Shown: positions 1-8,243 of the stretch, piece after piece | Position numbering within the stretch: the stretch's first letter is position 1 | How the letters are laid out: every line of letters begins with the position of its first letter | Assembly: GCA_036274495.1 (NCBI GenBank) | Contig: DASUFP010000041.1 | Coordinates: forward strand, 1-64,000 | Direction: 5' to 3' | Origin: DASUFP01 sp036274495 | Lineage (GTDB): Bacteria; Bacteroidota; Bacteroidia; AKYH767-A; OLB10 | DNA: 64,000 bases | The notes under the pieces: model-generated | Seen by the model: the letters and a program-made list of their open reading frames with translations, nothing else | The model's database searches: none | Told to the model about the DNA's origin: nothing | Position numbers and translations under genes: made by a program

Positions 1-437
1 CCCAGTCCGCTTTTACGCGCCCAAGCCCTGTCAAGCACAGGGGCAGAGTCAACAAAACTGCGGCCGCTTACCTCACCAATCTCTTCACGGATAAATAAAA
101 GCAATTTTTTCATCTTGTCCTTTATCACATCATGATAATCTTTCCCATAGGCATACCGTGATATTCTGGGCGCTTCTCCGTCTTTCTGAGTAGCTTCAGG
201 AAAATAGTTTATAAGCAGCGAAATAACTGATTTTGCTCCGTCAACCAACAGCCTTGGATCAAGACGCTTGTCGAAGTGACGCTCCATATACGACATCTTA
301 CCCTGCATGTTTCCGGTCAGCCATTTCTCAAGTCGCGGAGCCTCCTCATCTAAATATCCGGCTTTTGAAATGCCTACAAATGAAAAGCCTAAACGAAGTG
401 CCTCATCTGTTATTAAGGTTTTATAATTTCTGCTCAT
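1..437 (-). CDS. queG: Epoxyqueuosine reductase QueG, N-terminal part (cut by window edge)
   Basis: QueG reduces epoxyqueuosine to queuosine in the wobble position of tRNAs for Asp, Asn, His and Tyr, using cobalamin and 4Fe-4S clusters. Only the first 145 or so residues are present, because the gene runs off the left edge. The ATG lies at 435-437. The visible part has the family landmarks: GFSFVGISKAGYL near residue 17, GKMSYMERH near residue 46, RYAYGKDYH near residue 94, and the strongly conserved stretch FVDSAPVLDRAWARKSGLG around residues 127-145. The cluster-binding cysteines and HEAT-like C-terminus lie outside the window. It sits 92 bp downstream of ruvB on the same strand. queA and queD, from the same pathway, are elsewhere in the window. 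Confidence 0.93.
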   Translation of the reverse strand, partial: MSRNYKTLITDEALRLGFSFVGISKAGYLDEEAPRLEKWLTGNMQGKMSYMERHFDKRLDPRLLVDGAKSVISLLINYFPEATQKDGEAPRISRYAYGKDYHDVIKDKMKKLLLFIREEIGEVSGRSFVDSAPVLDRAWARKSGL

Positions 438-529
438 TTGAAAATTACAAAAACGAAAAAAAAATGATCGGTAACATGAGACGATGCAAATTACTCCGGT
501 TATTCCGGTTCATTATGAAAATAAAATTG

Positions 530-1558
530 CTATTCGCTGAACAGGGTACCGGCACGGCCCGATCGCTTCTTGCCTAAATGCGTATAGGCAAGATCCGTTA
601 TCTCTCTGCCACGGGGTGTACGCATCAGAAATCCTTCCATTATTAAAAAAGGCTCATACACTTCTTCGATGGTTCCCGGCTCTTCTCCTACAGCAGTGGC
701 AATGGTGTTTAGCCCAACCGGACCACCTTTGAATTTATCAATGATGGTGGTGAGAATTCTGTTGTCCATCTCATCCAATCCGTGTGCGTCAACGTTGAGG
801 GCGTTAAGTGCATATTCAACTATGGCATTGTCGATTGCCCCGCTACCCTTTATCTGGGCAAAATCCCTGACCCTGCGCAACAATGCATTCGCAATCCTGG
901 GCGTTCCCCTGCTGCGACGTGCTATTTCATAAGCCGCACCATCTTCAATGGGAACCTTCAGGATATCTGCAGAGCGCAGCAGTATCAGCTGAAGCCGCTT
1001 GGCATCGTAATATTCCAGCCGCGATGCAATACCAAACCGTGCACGCAAGGGTGAAGTCAGCAATCCCGAACGTGTTGTTGCCCCTATTAAAGTAAACGGA
1101 TTGAGCTTTATCTGAACCGACCGTGCATTCGGACCGGTATCTATCATGATATCTATCCGGTAATCTTCCATCGCCGAATAGAGGTATTCCTCAACAATGG
1201 GGCTCAGCCGGTGAATTTCATCAATAAACAGAACGTCGTTAGGCTCAAGGTTTGTCAGCAGTCCGGCCAGATCGCCGGGCTTATCCAACACAGGACCCGA
1301 AGTAACCCTTATGTTGACTCCCAGTTCATTTGCTATTATGTTAGCCAGAGTCGTTTTCCCCAAACCGGGAGGGCCGTGGAGCAATACATGGTCCAGCGCC
1401 TCAGTTCTCAGCTGCGCTGCCTTTACAAAAACCTTAAGGTTTTCGACTACTCCGGACTGGCCGGTAAAATCGCTGAATTCCAGTGGCCGGAGCGCTTTCT
1501 CAAGCTCCCGGTCAATCGGGTTTAACGACTGTTCCTGTGGGTCTAAATTGGGATTCAA
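530..1558 (-). CDS. ruvB: Holliday junction branch migration helicase subunit RuvB
   Basis: RuvB is the hexameric AAA+ motor that drives branch migration of Holliday junctions together with RuvA. The 342-residue length is normal for the family. The Walker A motif GPPGLGKTT is at residues 62-70 and the Walker B LFIDEIH at 110-116. Sensor 1 is GATTRSG, and the arginine-finger segment LRARFGI follows. The C-terminal winged-helix domain carries the typical TPRGR. The ATG at 1556-1558 gives a normal N-terminus (RPLEFSDFTGQ near residue 24). queG follows on the same strand. ruvA and ruvC are not in this window, which is common in Bacteroidota. Confidence 0.98.
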   Translation of the reverse strand: MNPNLDPQEQSLNPIDRELEKALRPLEFSDFTGQSGVVENLKVFVKAAQLRTEALDHVLLHGPPGLGKTTLANIIANELGVNIRVTSGPVLDKPGDLAGLLTNLEPNDVLFIDEIHRLSPIVEEYLYSAMEDYRIDIMIDTGPNARSVQIKLNPFTLIGATTRSGLLTSPLRARFGIASRLEYYDAKRLQLILLRSADILKVPIEDGAAYEIARRSRGTPRIANALLRRVRDFAQIKGSGAIDNAIVEYALNALNVDAHGLDEMDNRILTTIIDKFKGGPVGLNTIATAVGEEPGTIEEVYEPFLIMEGFLMRTPRGREITDLAYTHLGKKRSGRAGTLFSE

Positions 1559-1610
1559 CTGCTCTGTTGTATTGGCACGAATTTAATTAAAAGCTGCTAA
1601 CAAGTGGTCG

Positions 1611-2552
1611 CTACATACTATGCAAACTTTCAGCCATTTCCAGTTGCCAAATCATCACACTTCTGTCATCACTCGCCGTAATAAGTTTTCCGTCATCGTG
1701 CCAGACCAGCTTGTTGACAGAGGCTGTATGGCCATTGTATTGTTCTTTGTCGATTCGTTCGATCACTTCCATTGTATCGGCATTCCATATTTTTACCGTT
1801 TTATCACGGCTCGCAGTAGCAAAATAATTTCCGTTCGGGTGTACCGCAATGGTATAAATAGCATAGTTATGCGCAGGAATACTCTGAAGAAGTCTGAAAT
1901 TATTTTTTACATCATACACATTCAAGTGCGCATCTCTCGAACCCGACAACAGCAAATCGGTGCCGGGCAGAAGACAAAGGGCATTTACTGAAAATCCTTT
2001 CTGATGGGCTTCAAAATTGTTGAGCGGTTTTAAATCAGGTAAGCTGATTACATAAATTGAACCGTCAGCACTTCCTGCTATCAGCCGGTCATTTTGATCG
2101 TCAACCACAATTGCTCTCACTTTGCCGGTGCCAATATTAAATTTTGTCCGTGGAGCATAATCTGATAACTGTGAAACATGAATCGTTCCTGATCCGTCAC
2201 CCGAAAACAAAAGATTGTGTTTGTATGAAACTGCAATTACAAAAACCGGTGCGTTGTGATATTGTAACAAACGTATCTCTCTGTTTTCATTCAAATCAAT
2301 TACATGAATGCCGCCGGCCGATTGTCCGGCAAGTAAAAAGTTATTTTCTTTTTGATGGAACAGTGAATAAACAACATTGTTTGCCGCAACCAGCTGAACC
2401 CCCGATTCATTACCTCCGGTATCCCAGAGCGCTACCATTCTGTCGCTGCCTGCAGAAACTACTTTAGGCTGGTTGTGCAGGGCAGCAAGCGTATATACTG
2501 CACCCGAATGACCGGTTAAATGGGCCAATCGTGTTATCTTTATCTCCTTCAT
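1611..2552 (-). CDS. WD40 repeat protein
   Basis: This is a cytoplasmic seven-bladed WD40 beta-propeller of 313 residues with no signal peptide. Repeats are visible throughout: LTGHSGAVYTLAAL near the start, SGSRDAHLNVYDV and TASRDKTVKIWNA in the second half, and GHTASVNKLVWHDDGKLITASDDRSVMIWQL at the end, each with GH and WD-like dipeptides. Such propellers act as protein-interaction scaffolds; no partner can be named. I chose the ATG at 2550-2552 (MKEIKITRL). A longer frame reaches 2633 but would overlap the divergent rhomboid gene, and its extra residues do not look like a propeller. Confidence 0.85.
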   Translation of the reverse strand: MKEIKITRLAHLTGHSGAVYTLAALHNQPKVVSAGSDRMVALWDTGGNESGVQLVAANNVVYSLFHQKENNFLLAGQSAGGIHVIDLNENREIRLLQYHNAPVFVIAVSYKHNLLFSGDGSGTIHVSQLSDYAPRTKFNIGTGKVRAIVVDDQNDRLIAGSADGSIYVISLPDLKPLNNFEAHQKGFSVNALCLLPGTDLLLSGSRDAHLNVYDVKNNFRLLQSIPAHNYAIYTIAVHPNGNYFATASRDKTVKIWNADTMEVIERIDKEQYNGHTASVNKLVWHDDGKLITASDDRSVMIWQLEMAESLHSM

Positions 2553-2627
2553 TTGAGCGGCTAAAATTACACAATCCTTGCCAGAATGGCATTTATGCAG
2601 TCCCAACTGCCACAGGTTTAAGGAATA

Positions 2628-3407
2628 ATGCAATGGTACGGTTTTGGAGATGCGTTTGCGCCTATGGACAAAGATTCAAAAAGAATACTTTACAGTTTTA
2701 TACCGGGTATGGTGCTGCTCTCAGCAATCTGGGCGGTTTTTCTGATAGAGCATATTTCAGGATATTCGCTCTCTGACTATGGAGTATTGCCCAGAACATT
2801 AACAGGATTAAGAGGCATTGTGGCAGCTCCGTTCCTTCACGGCGACATTAACCATATAGCTTCCAATTCGGCTCCTTTATTAGTGCTTGTTACCGGATTG
2901 GTATATTTTTATCGTCAGCTTGCTGTTAAAGTTTTCGTTGGTGTGTGGTTGATGGGAGGATTTTGGTTGTGGCTTGGTGGTCGTGAGGCCTATCACATTG
3001 GAGCAAGCGGAATCATTTACGGACTTACCGCCTTTTTACTGTTCAGTGGCATCCTTAGAAAAGACACCAGGCTGATGGCGTTATCCTTATTGGTTGTTTT
3101 CCTTTACGGAGGAATGGTATGGGGGGTGTTCCCCCTATTTTATCATGTATCATGGGAAGCCCATTTATTTGGAGCTACCGCCGGATTTTTTATGGCGTGG
3201 CTCTACCGGAAAGAGGGTCCTCAGCGTAAAGTGTATGAGTGGGAACTCGAACCTGAAGAAGAGGAGGAGGAAACGGAAAATGATGAAGCTGACAGAGTAA
3301 AACCGGAACAGGGTTCGAATGTGCACATTCATTATATTTACAGACCGGCTGATTCGCCGGGATCAGCATCAGATAATGAAAATAAGCCCGGTGGTTCAGA
3401 TGAATAA
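2628..3407 (+). CDS. Rhomboid-family intramembrane serine protease
   Basis: Rhomboids cut transmembrane helices inside the bilayer. The 259-residue protein has about six hydrophobic segments between residues 20 and 195. The serine motif GASGIIYG places the nucleophile at Ser127, and the catalytic histidine is in EAHLFGATAGF (His179). HGDINHIASN (71-80) matches the conserved loop and helix 2 region. After the membrane core there is a cytoplasmic-looking acidic tail rich in Glu. The start could also be Met13 (2664), since the first twelve residues are unremarkable. The last 8 bp overlap the epimerase gene, suggesting translational coupling. The natural substrate is unknown. Confidence 0.88.
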   Translation: MQWYGFGDAFAPMDKDSKRILYSFIPGMVLLSAIWAVFLIEHISGYSLSDYGVLPRTLTGLRGIVAAPFLHGDINHIASNSAPLLVLVTGLVYFYRQLAVKVFVGVWLMGGFWLWLGGREAYHIGASGIIYGLTAFLLFSGILRKDTRLMALSLLVVFLYGGMVWGVFPLFYHVSWEAHLFGATAGFFMAWLYRKEGPQRKVYEWELEPEEEEEETENDEADRVKPEQGSNVHIHYIYRPADSPGSASDNENKPGGSDE

Positions 3408-3801
3408 AATTGAACATATAGGCATAGCCGTTAAAGACATTTCTGCATCAGAAATACTTTATGAAAAATTGCTCGGAGTTGCTCCTTATAAATCCGAAAT
3501 AGTGGAATCGGAAGGTGTCACAACTTCCTTTTTTTTAGTTGGAACCAACAAGATTGAATTACTGGAAGCAACCCATCCCGGTAGTCCGATTTCTAAATTT
3601 ATTGAAAAACGCGGTGAAGGAATTCATCACATTGCTTTTGAAGTTAATGACATTGAAGCTGAAATGAATCGGCTGCGCGCTGCGGGATTTACACTGCTGA
3701 ATGAGTTCCCAAAAAGGGGCGCCGATAACAAACTTGTCTGTTTTGTTCATCCTAAGGGAACAAATGGCGTGCTGGTAGAATTATGCCAGGAGATAAAATA
3801 A
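3400..3801 (+). CDS. mce: Methylmalonyl-CoA epimerase
   Basis: This enzyme interconverts (2R)- and (2S)-methylmalonyl-CoA, linking propionate metabolism to succinyl-CoA. The 133-residue length is typical. The vicinal-oxygen-chelate fold is visible as two modules. Metal-ligand candidates are His5 in IEHIGIAV, the histidines in GEGIHHIAFEV, and the Glu in GVLVELCQ at the end. KIELLEA and the SPISKFIEKRGEGIHH stretch are hallmarks of the family. I start at the ATG at 3400 because upstream codons run into the rhomboid gene and do not match the family. The start lies inside the rhomboid stop region (8-bp overlap). Methylmalonyl-CoA mutase is not in the window. Confidence 0.93.
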   Translation: MNKIEHIGIAVKDISASEILYEKLLGVAPYKSEIVESEGVTTSFFLVGTNKIELLEATHPGSPISKFIEKRGEGIHHIAFEVNDIEAEMNRLRAAGFTLLNEFPKRGADNKLVCFVHPKGTNGVLVELCQEIK

Positions 3802-3840
3802 GATGCCGGTCTTAATAAAGCGGGGTGAAACGGAATGCCA

Positions 3841-4452
3841 TCAACTTTTTAATAACGCTGAAACGAAATCTTCAACCTGTACCCCGTCTATCAACTGGCG
3901 TGAAATTAAATTTACTGCTGCACCTCCCACAACATGTTGCGGTGAATCATCGATGAATAATGTTTCTTCGGCAACCAGATTGTTTTCATCTATCACCAAT
4001 TGAAAAATTTCAGCATCAGGTTTGCGCATTCCAAGGAAACAAGAATAATAAACCTTTTCAAAAAGCAATTCAAAATCCGGTCCGACCATTGGCTGAAAAC
4101 CGTTGATATGAATGTAATTGGTGTTGCTCAGCAAAAAAATTCTGTATTTTTTCCCTATTTCCTTTAACCAGTCTGTTCTGCCTTCCGGAATACCAATCAG
4201 CATTGCATTCCACGCCATGTCAATTTGAGTGTCGGTCACTGATTCGGGTAAATATGCCTTCACCTCTTTTCGAAAATCCTCAACCGACAGCTTGCCCTTT
4301 TCAAAATTGTCGAAAAAGTGATCCTGCTTTTTTTTCGAATAAAGTGAGTCAAATTGCTGCAATCCGAGTTCTTTAAAAGCGGATGCTGTGAGGTCATAAT
4401 CGATTTTAAAGATTACTCCTCCAAGGTCAAAAATGATGTTGTTTATGGCCAT
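3841..4452 (-). CDS. HAD-superfamily hydrolase (HAD-IA phosphatase)
   Basis: This is a small-molecule phosphatase of the haloacid-dehalogenase superfamily, 203 residues. Motif I is FDLGGVIF with the nucleophile at Asp9. As in YihX-like members the second Asp of DxD is replaced (DLG). Motif II is LLSNTN, the Lys of motif III lies in the GMRKPDAEIF region, and motif IV is LFIDDSPQHV near the C-terminus. A helical cap lies between residues 20 and 85. Substrates of this subgroup are usually sugar phosphates or nucleotides; which one cannot be read here. It converges with the epimerase gene. Confidence 0.88.
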   Translation of the reverse strand: MAINNIIFDLGGVIFKIDYDLTASAFKELGLQQFDSLYSKKKQDHFFDNFEKGKLSVEDFRKEVKAYLPESVTDTQIDMAWNAMLIGIPEGRTDWLKEIGKKYRIFLLSNTNYIHINGFQPMVGPDFELLFEKVYYSCFLGMRKPDAEIFQLVIDENNLVAEETLFIDDSPQHVVGGAAVNLISRQLIDGVQVEDFVSALLKS

Positions 4453-4469
4453 TTGTCCTGAACTTGAAG

Positions 4470-4477
4470 CAAATATA
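4470..4477 (-). promoter_or_regulatory. Bacteroidota -7 box for the HAD gene
   Basis: Read on the minus strand this is TATATTTG, a full match to the Bacteroidota -7 consensus TAnnTTTG. It lies 17 bp upstream of the HAD start codon. No good TTTG -33 element is seen, so this is a moderate call. Confidence 0.45.
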
Positions 4478-4594
4478 CGGTTGCCGGCACGCCTAAGCCC
4501 CGCCGTTTAACATAATTTGGCATTTCATAGGGACTATTTTCTGAAAATCGGGGAAAATTTCCGACATTTGCCGTCCGCTTCAGAAACCCTTTTA

Positions 4595-4668
4595 GGGCCT
4601 ATAGCTCAGTCGGTTAGAGCAACAGACTCATAATCTGTGGGTCCCTGGTTCGAGCCCAGGTAGGCCCA
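4595..4668 (+). tRNA. tRNA with CAT anticodon (probably tRNA-Met, elongator)
   Basis: A full cloverleaf folds by eye. The acceptor stem GGGCCTA pairs with TAGGCCC and the D stem is GCTC/GAGC. The anticodon stem ACAGA/TCTGT carries loop CTCATAA with the anticodon CAT at 4629-4631. The T stem CCTGG/CCAGG has loop TTCGAGC, and the discriminator is A4668. CCA is not encoded. A CAT anticodon can belong to elongator Met, initiator Met or the lysidine-modified Ile2. The acceptor is fully paired, which argues against initiator. Met versus Ile2 is not settled by sequence alone. Confidence 0.95.
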
Positions 4669-4681
4669 CGAAGTGGGACTA

Positions 4682-4712
4682 AATCCCTTCAGCAAAGCTG
4701 ATGGGATTTTTT
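4682..4712 (+). terminator. Intrinsic terminator after the tRNA
   Basis: A hairpin with arms AATCCCTTCAGC and GCTGATGGGATT around AAA is followed by a run of T. It starts 14 bp after the tRNA end. Confidence 0.75.
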
Positions 4713-4751
4713 ATTGCGCCGGCAAAAAACATGGGCGAGAAGTTTATCCCG

Positions 4752-6011
4752 CTACCAGATCATCAAATACAGTAAAACTCCCGAAGCCAGCGTCATGATG
4801 AAAAGAGTGATAACACCCAGTACATTCGAGCGACGGGTATTGGTGAATCGGCCCATAATGGCTTTGTTGTTTGCTATATGCAATATTATTGCTATGATAA
4901 CCGGTGCTGTTAACCCATATAAAACTGCAGCATAAATAAGCGACTGAACAGGACTGAATCCCAGTCCTGTTATCAAAACCGACACCACCATTGCAATAAT
5001 CAAAATAATATAAAACCCCTTTGCCTCCGCAAACTTTTTGTTAAATCCCTCTTCCATCTGAAAAGCCTCGGCCATCAAATAAGATAACGAACCGGCCAGC
5101 ACGGGTATGGCCAGAAACCCTGTTCCGATAACACCTATAGAAAACAACAAGTATGACATTTCACCTGCCAAAGGTCGCAACGCCTGTGCTGCCTGTTCAA
5201 CCGTTTGTACATCATGAATTCCGGCATTATACAACACCGTTCCGGCCGTTAATATGATAAAATAAAAGACCAGATTCGAAAAGGCAATTCCAAAATCCAC
5301 ATCTACCCGCATTGCACCAATTATTCTTTTGTCAACTACCAGTTTTCTTTCAATTACTTCTTCCACCTCCATATTTGCCTGCCAAAAGAAAAGATAAGGC
5401 GAAATGGTTGTACCCAAAATTCCCACCAATGCCATAAGGTATGCTTTCGAAAAAACAATTTCCGGTATAAACGTACTTCGTATCAGTTGCAGCAGGTCTG
5501 GTTTGGTAAGCAGCGGGACTATTAAATAACACAATAAAACGGCACACATGTATTTCAGTATTGCACCGATTCTTACATACGATAACTGAATAACGGCCCA
5601 TGTAATAAAAAAGGCAAACAACAAACTGAACCAGGCAGGTGAAACTTCCGGTACCAGCATATTGGCAACAGCTCCCATTCCGGCAAGATCAGCTCCAATA
5701 TTAATTGTAATAGCCGGAAAACTGAAAAGTATCATCAGCCACATTACCCATCGCGGATAGTGCAATCGCAATGTGCCCGTGAGTCCGCGGCGCGTAACCA
5801 GACCGATCCGTGCACACATTTCCTGAAGCGATGCCATTAGCGGAAACGTTACTAAAGCGGTCCATAAAAAACCGGTCCCAAATTGTGCTCCTGCCTGAGA
5901 ATATGTTGCAATCCCCGAAGGATCGTCATCGGAAGCACCGGTAATAAGGCCGGGGCCCAACTGTTTCCAGAAGCTAAGCTTTTTACGTTTTACCTTTTTA
6001 CGCTTTCCCAT
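4752..6011 (-). CDS. NRAMP (SLC11)-family divalent metal transporter, non-canonical
   Basis: This is an inner-membrane metal-ion transporter with about eleven hydrophobic helices in 419 residues and a basic N-terminal tail (KRKKVKRKK). The family is clear from GPGLITGASDDDPSGI in TM1, the RRGLTG loop and the AEAF segment. Classical Mn/Fe transporters have DPGN in TM1 and MPH in TM6. Here TM1 reads DDDPSG (residues 28-33) and TM6 reads TTISPY (201-206), so the methionine that selects transition metals is missing. Substrate could be Mg or another hard ion instead of Mn/Fe. That is inference from known NRAMP motif logic. It is monocistronic, and a DtxR-type regulator is encoded 6 kb away. Confidence 0.88.
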   Translation of the reverse strand: MGKRKKVKRKKLSFWKQLGPGLITGASDDDPSGIATYSQAGAQFGTGFLWTALVTFPLMASLQEMCARIGLVTRRGLTGTLRLHYPRWVMWLMILFSFPAITINIGADLAGMGAVANMLVPEVSPAWFSLLFAFFITWAVIQLSYVRIGAILKYMCAVLLCYLIVPLLTKPDLLQLIRSTFIPEIVFSKAYLMALVGILGTTISPYLFFWQANMEVEEVIERKLVVDKRIIGAMRVDVDFGIAFSNLVFYFIILTAGTVLYNAGIHDVQTVEQAAQALRPLAGEMSYLLFSIGVIGTGFLAIPVLAGSLSYLMAEAFQMEEGFNKKFAEAKGFYIILIIAMVVSVLITGLGFSPVQSLIYAAVLYGLTAPVIIAIILHIANNKAIMGRFTNTRRSNVLGVITLFIMTLASGVLLYLMIW

Positions 6012-6103
6012 ACCCGAGCACCGGAATGAAATAAAACCTAAACAGTTTTCCTTTTTGCTTGTGACGAAACATGTGTTTATTTGAAATGAACTTAATTATT
6101 TTT

Positions 6104-7660
6104 TCAGTTAATAAACAACATTTTCCTGCGTACAACGGAAGCGCCAGAAACTATTTCATAGGAGTAGGTGCCCGCGGCAAGGCCATACTTTTTCGGATCA
6201 AAAACAACAACATGTTTGCCCTGATTGTAAAATTGGTTGTTGGAAACCATGCAGGTTACTCTGCCGGTTAAATCATAAATTTTGATTGTAACAAATGAGG
6301 GTGCATGCAGCTTAAAGCTAAATGCGGTCTGGTCAGAAAACGGGTTGGGATAGTTTTGCTCGTGCAGCAATGAATTCTCTGATTCCAACAATGCATTTCC
6401 TGTTAAAGTTGAAGTGTCAACGATTGCCGTCCAAACCGATAAATTAAAATTGTCCAATCGGGTCCAAATCGGTCTCACAACATTATCATACGCTGTAATA
6501 TTTGTATAATCCCCAAAAAAAACACCACTTGACGGTATGAACGGCGAACTGCTTACTTTAAAATTTGTAAAAGTGTTGCCACCGTCTTTTGATACGGCCA
6601 TAAATACATCTGTTGTTGTATTCGAATAATTTCTTCTGTCGTAAAAAACAAACCATAAATACCCGGTAGCCTGATCAACTGTCATCCAGGTAAAAAATTG
6701 CTGTCGTTGTGTGGTATCATCATTTACACGCGCCGGTGTTGACCATGTCGCTCCACCATCAGTCGATTTTACTAACCATACATCTGTATCTGTGATGCCA
6801 TTGCGCTGATCGCACCAATTAATATAGATTGTACCGGTATTGGGACCACCACTTCTGTCACAGACAGTAACAGGCAAACCGTTCGCCCGGTAAATTCCCG
6901 GAATGTCCATATCCCAACCTCCTGGCATCGGATCAACAACCTGCTCCTGTGCCATCCATGTTTGGCCGCCGTTGAGTGACTTGTTAAATACTATTCCCTG
7001 CGGTCCTGCCCATGCAACATATACCTGTCCGTTTGGTCCGGCGGCAGGTACTGCACCTTCAACAGTGTTATCGCTGTCAAGACAGTCGCCTCCCAACGCA
7101 TTTATCCGGACCGGAGCACTCCAGCTGGTCCCCTGATCTGAAGAAGAGGCAAAAAATATCCTCGAACTATCGAGCGGGTTGTTGCTGCCATATTGATCAA
7201 ATTCGGTCCAGCACATATAGATGGTATTCGTTGAACGGTCGATGTCGATCCATTGCTTATCCTGCATTTTGGAGCCATTGAGTCCTGCAAAGGAGCCATT
7301 GTTCCAGGCCTGACCGGGAGCGGCAGTACGCTGGCAGACAATACGGTCGATCCAGTTTCCGCCAGGGGGATTTGAAAGGTGGAAAAAATAAAATGCCCCG
7401 GCCGTATCACAGGCAATGGCAGGATCGCCCCATACTCCATACGTGCTGGTTAAGGTGCCGGAGGTCCAGGTAAAACCCCCGTCGGTAGAATAATAGAAGT
7501 TGTCGATATTGCTGGCAGCGACAAGTTCTGACGTGTTGTTTGGGTTAATCGAAATCGCAGGTTCATTTGGTGAATTATTATTGCCAACCAATACGTTTAA
7601 ATGTTGCCCGGAGGTTATTCCGGATGTAAGTATCAGTATGAAAAGTAACAGCGAACGCAT
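6104..7660 (-). CDS. Secreted sialidase-fold (BNR/Asp-box) protein with T9SS type A sorting domain
   Basis: This is an exported 518-residue protein. A signal peptide (MRSLLLFILILTSG) leads, then a beta-propeller with five Asp-box motifs of the form SxDxGxTW: STDGGFTW, SSDQGTSW, SLNGGQTW, STDGGATW and SKDGGNTF. The last 80 residues are a T9SS type A domain: NYPNPFSDQTAFSF, a KIYDLTGRV strand and the ending RKMLFIN. Asp-boxes occur in sialidases but also in many non-catalytic propellers. I see no FRIP motif or Arg triad, so sialidase activity is not supported. Likely a cell-surface or released glycan- or protein-binding factor. Confidence 0.85.
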   Translation of the reverse strand: MRSLLLFILILTSGITSGQHLNVLVGNNNSPNEPAISINPNNTSELVAASNIDNFYYSTDGGFTWTSGTLTSTYGVWGDPAIACDTAGAFYFFHLSNPPGGNWIDRIVCQRTAAPGQAWNNGSFAGLNGSKMQDKQWIDIDRSTNTIYMCWTEFDQYGSNNPLDSSRIFFASSSDQGTSWSAPVRINALGGDCLDSDNTVEGAVPAAGPNGQVYVAWAGPQGIVFNKSLNGGQTWMAQEQVVDPMPGGWDMDIPGIYRANGLPVTVCDRSGGPNTGTIYINWCDQRNGITDTDVWLVKSTDGGATWSTPARVNDDTTQRQQFFTWMTVDQATGYLWFVFYDRRNYSNTTTDVFMAVSKDGGNTFTNFKVSSSPFIPSSGVFFGDYTNITAYDNVVRPIWTRLDNFNLSVWTAIVDTSTLTGNALLESENSLLHEQNYPNPFSDQTAFSFKLHAPSFVTIKIYDLTGRVTCMVSNNQFYNQGKHVVVFDPKKYGLAAGTYSYEIVSGASVVRRKMLFIN

Positions 7661-7825
7661 ATCAGTAGGGATTAAATTCCTGTTGGCAATCCTTGCCGAA
7701 CGGATCAGTCATGTAATGCTGGATTTTTAATTACCTGATACAAACCTACTCATTGGTTCTCATAAATGTAATATTTCTGACCTTTTTAACCAAACTGTGT
7801 TTCAAAGGATTGGTATTATAGTACT

Positions 7826-8068
7826 ATGAGAAGAATGCGCTTTCTTATTGAAGACCTCGAAGACAGGGCAGGTGTTTTGCTGGAATCGGGTAACTTTATA
7901 GCCATGCGGCGAGAACGGGGTAAAACCTGCGCGCTGTATGAGTTGTATGGTGTTTATGTTGAAGTGGTCGTTAAAAAAAGACAGGTACAGTGCATCGAAT
8001 TCCTTTACGATACCAACCGTCTTGCTCAATACATTCGTAAAACCGAATTAAAGGCATTTTTCAGCTGA
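7826..8068 (+). CDS. Small conserved-type protein, 80 aa
   Basis: I do not know a named family for this. The protein is soluble and rich in charged residues, with a core reading ALYELYGVYVEVVV followed by a CIEFLY strand and a helical end. The core resembles the C-terminal two thirds of the 90-residue protein at 10563-10835 (LFHLNDYYIELWY, HIRAFRS, then a helix), so the two are likely paralogs. Convergent with the FadL-type gene. Length and codon use look like a real gene; there is no competing frame of quality. Confidence 0.6.
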   Translation: MRRMRFLIEDLEDRAGVLLESGNFIAMRRERGKTCALYELYGVYVEVVVKKRQVQCIEFLYDTNRLAQYIRKTELKAFFS

Positions 8069-8191
8069 CCTTCCCTGCCGGGCGAGGAATCAACTACCTA
8101 CTATTCGTATAATTTTTACTCAATCGTGAAGCGAGCTTTATCGCTGCAATATGCTTCACTCCTTTTTGCTCCTGTTCAAGAAGCTTACAAA

Positions 8192-8220
8192 AATAAAAAA
8201 GCATCTCTTTATGGAGATGC
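8192..8220 (-). terminator. Intrinsic terminator of the FadL-type gene
   Basis: On the minus strand a GCATCTCC/AGAGATGC hairpin is followed by a T-rich run, 24 bp after the stop codon of the 8244-9551 gene. Confidence 0.8.
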
Positions 8221-8243
8221 TCTGAATTTTTATGTTTCTGCTA

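Noticed and set aside
233..577. 114-residue plus-strand frame over the queG start and ruvB end
   Set aside because: It crosses two confident minus-strand genes and has no family features.
1611..2633. Start of the WD40 gene at 2633
   Set aside because: It would overlap the divergent rhomboid start, and the extra 27 residues do not fit a propeller; the ATG at 2552 is better.
6104..7660. Sialidase activity for the Asp-box protein
   Set aside because: Asp-boxes are present but no FRIP motif, Arg triad or Tyr/Glu pair is visible, so only the fold is supported.
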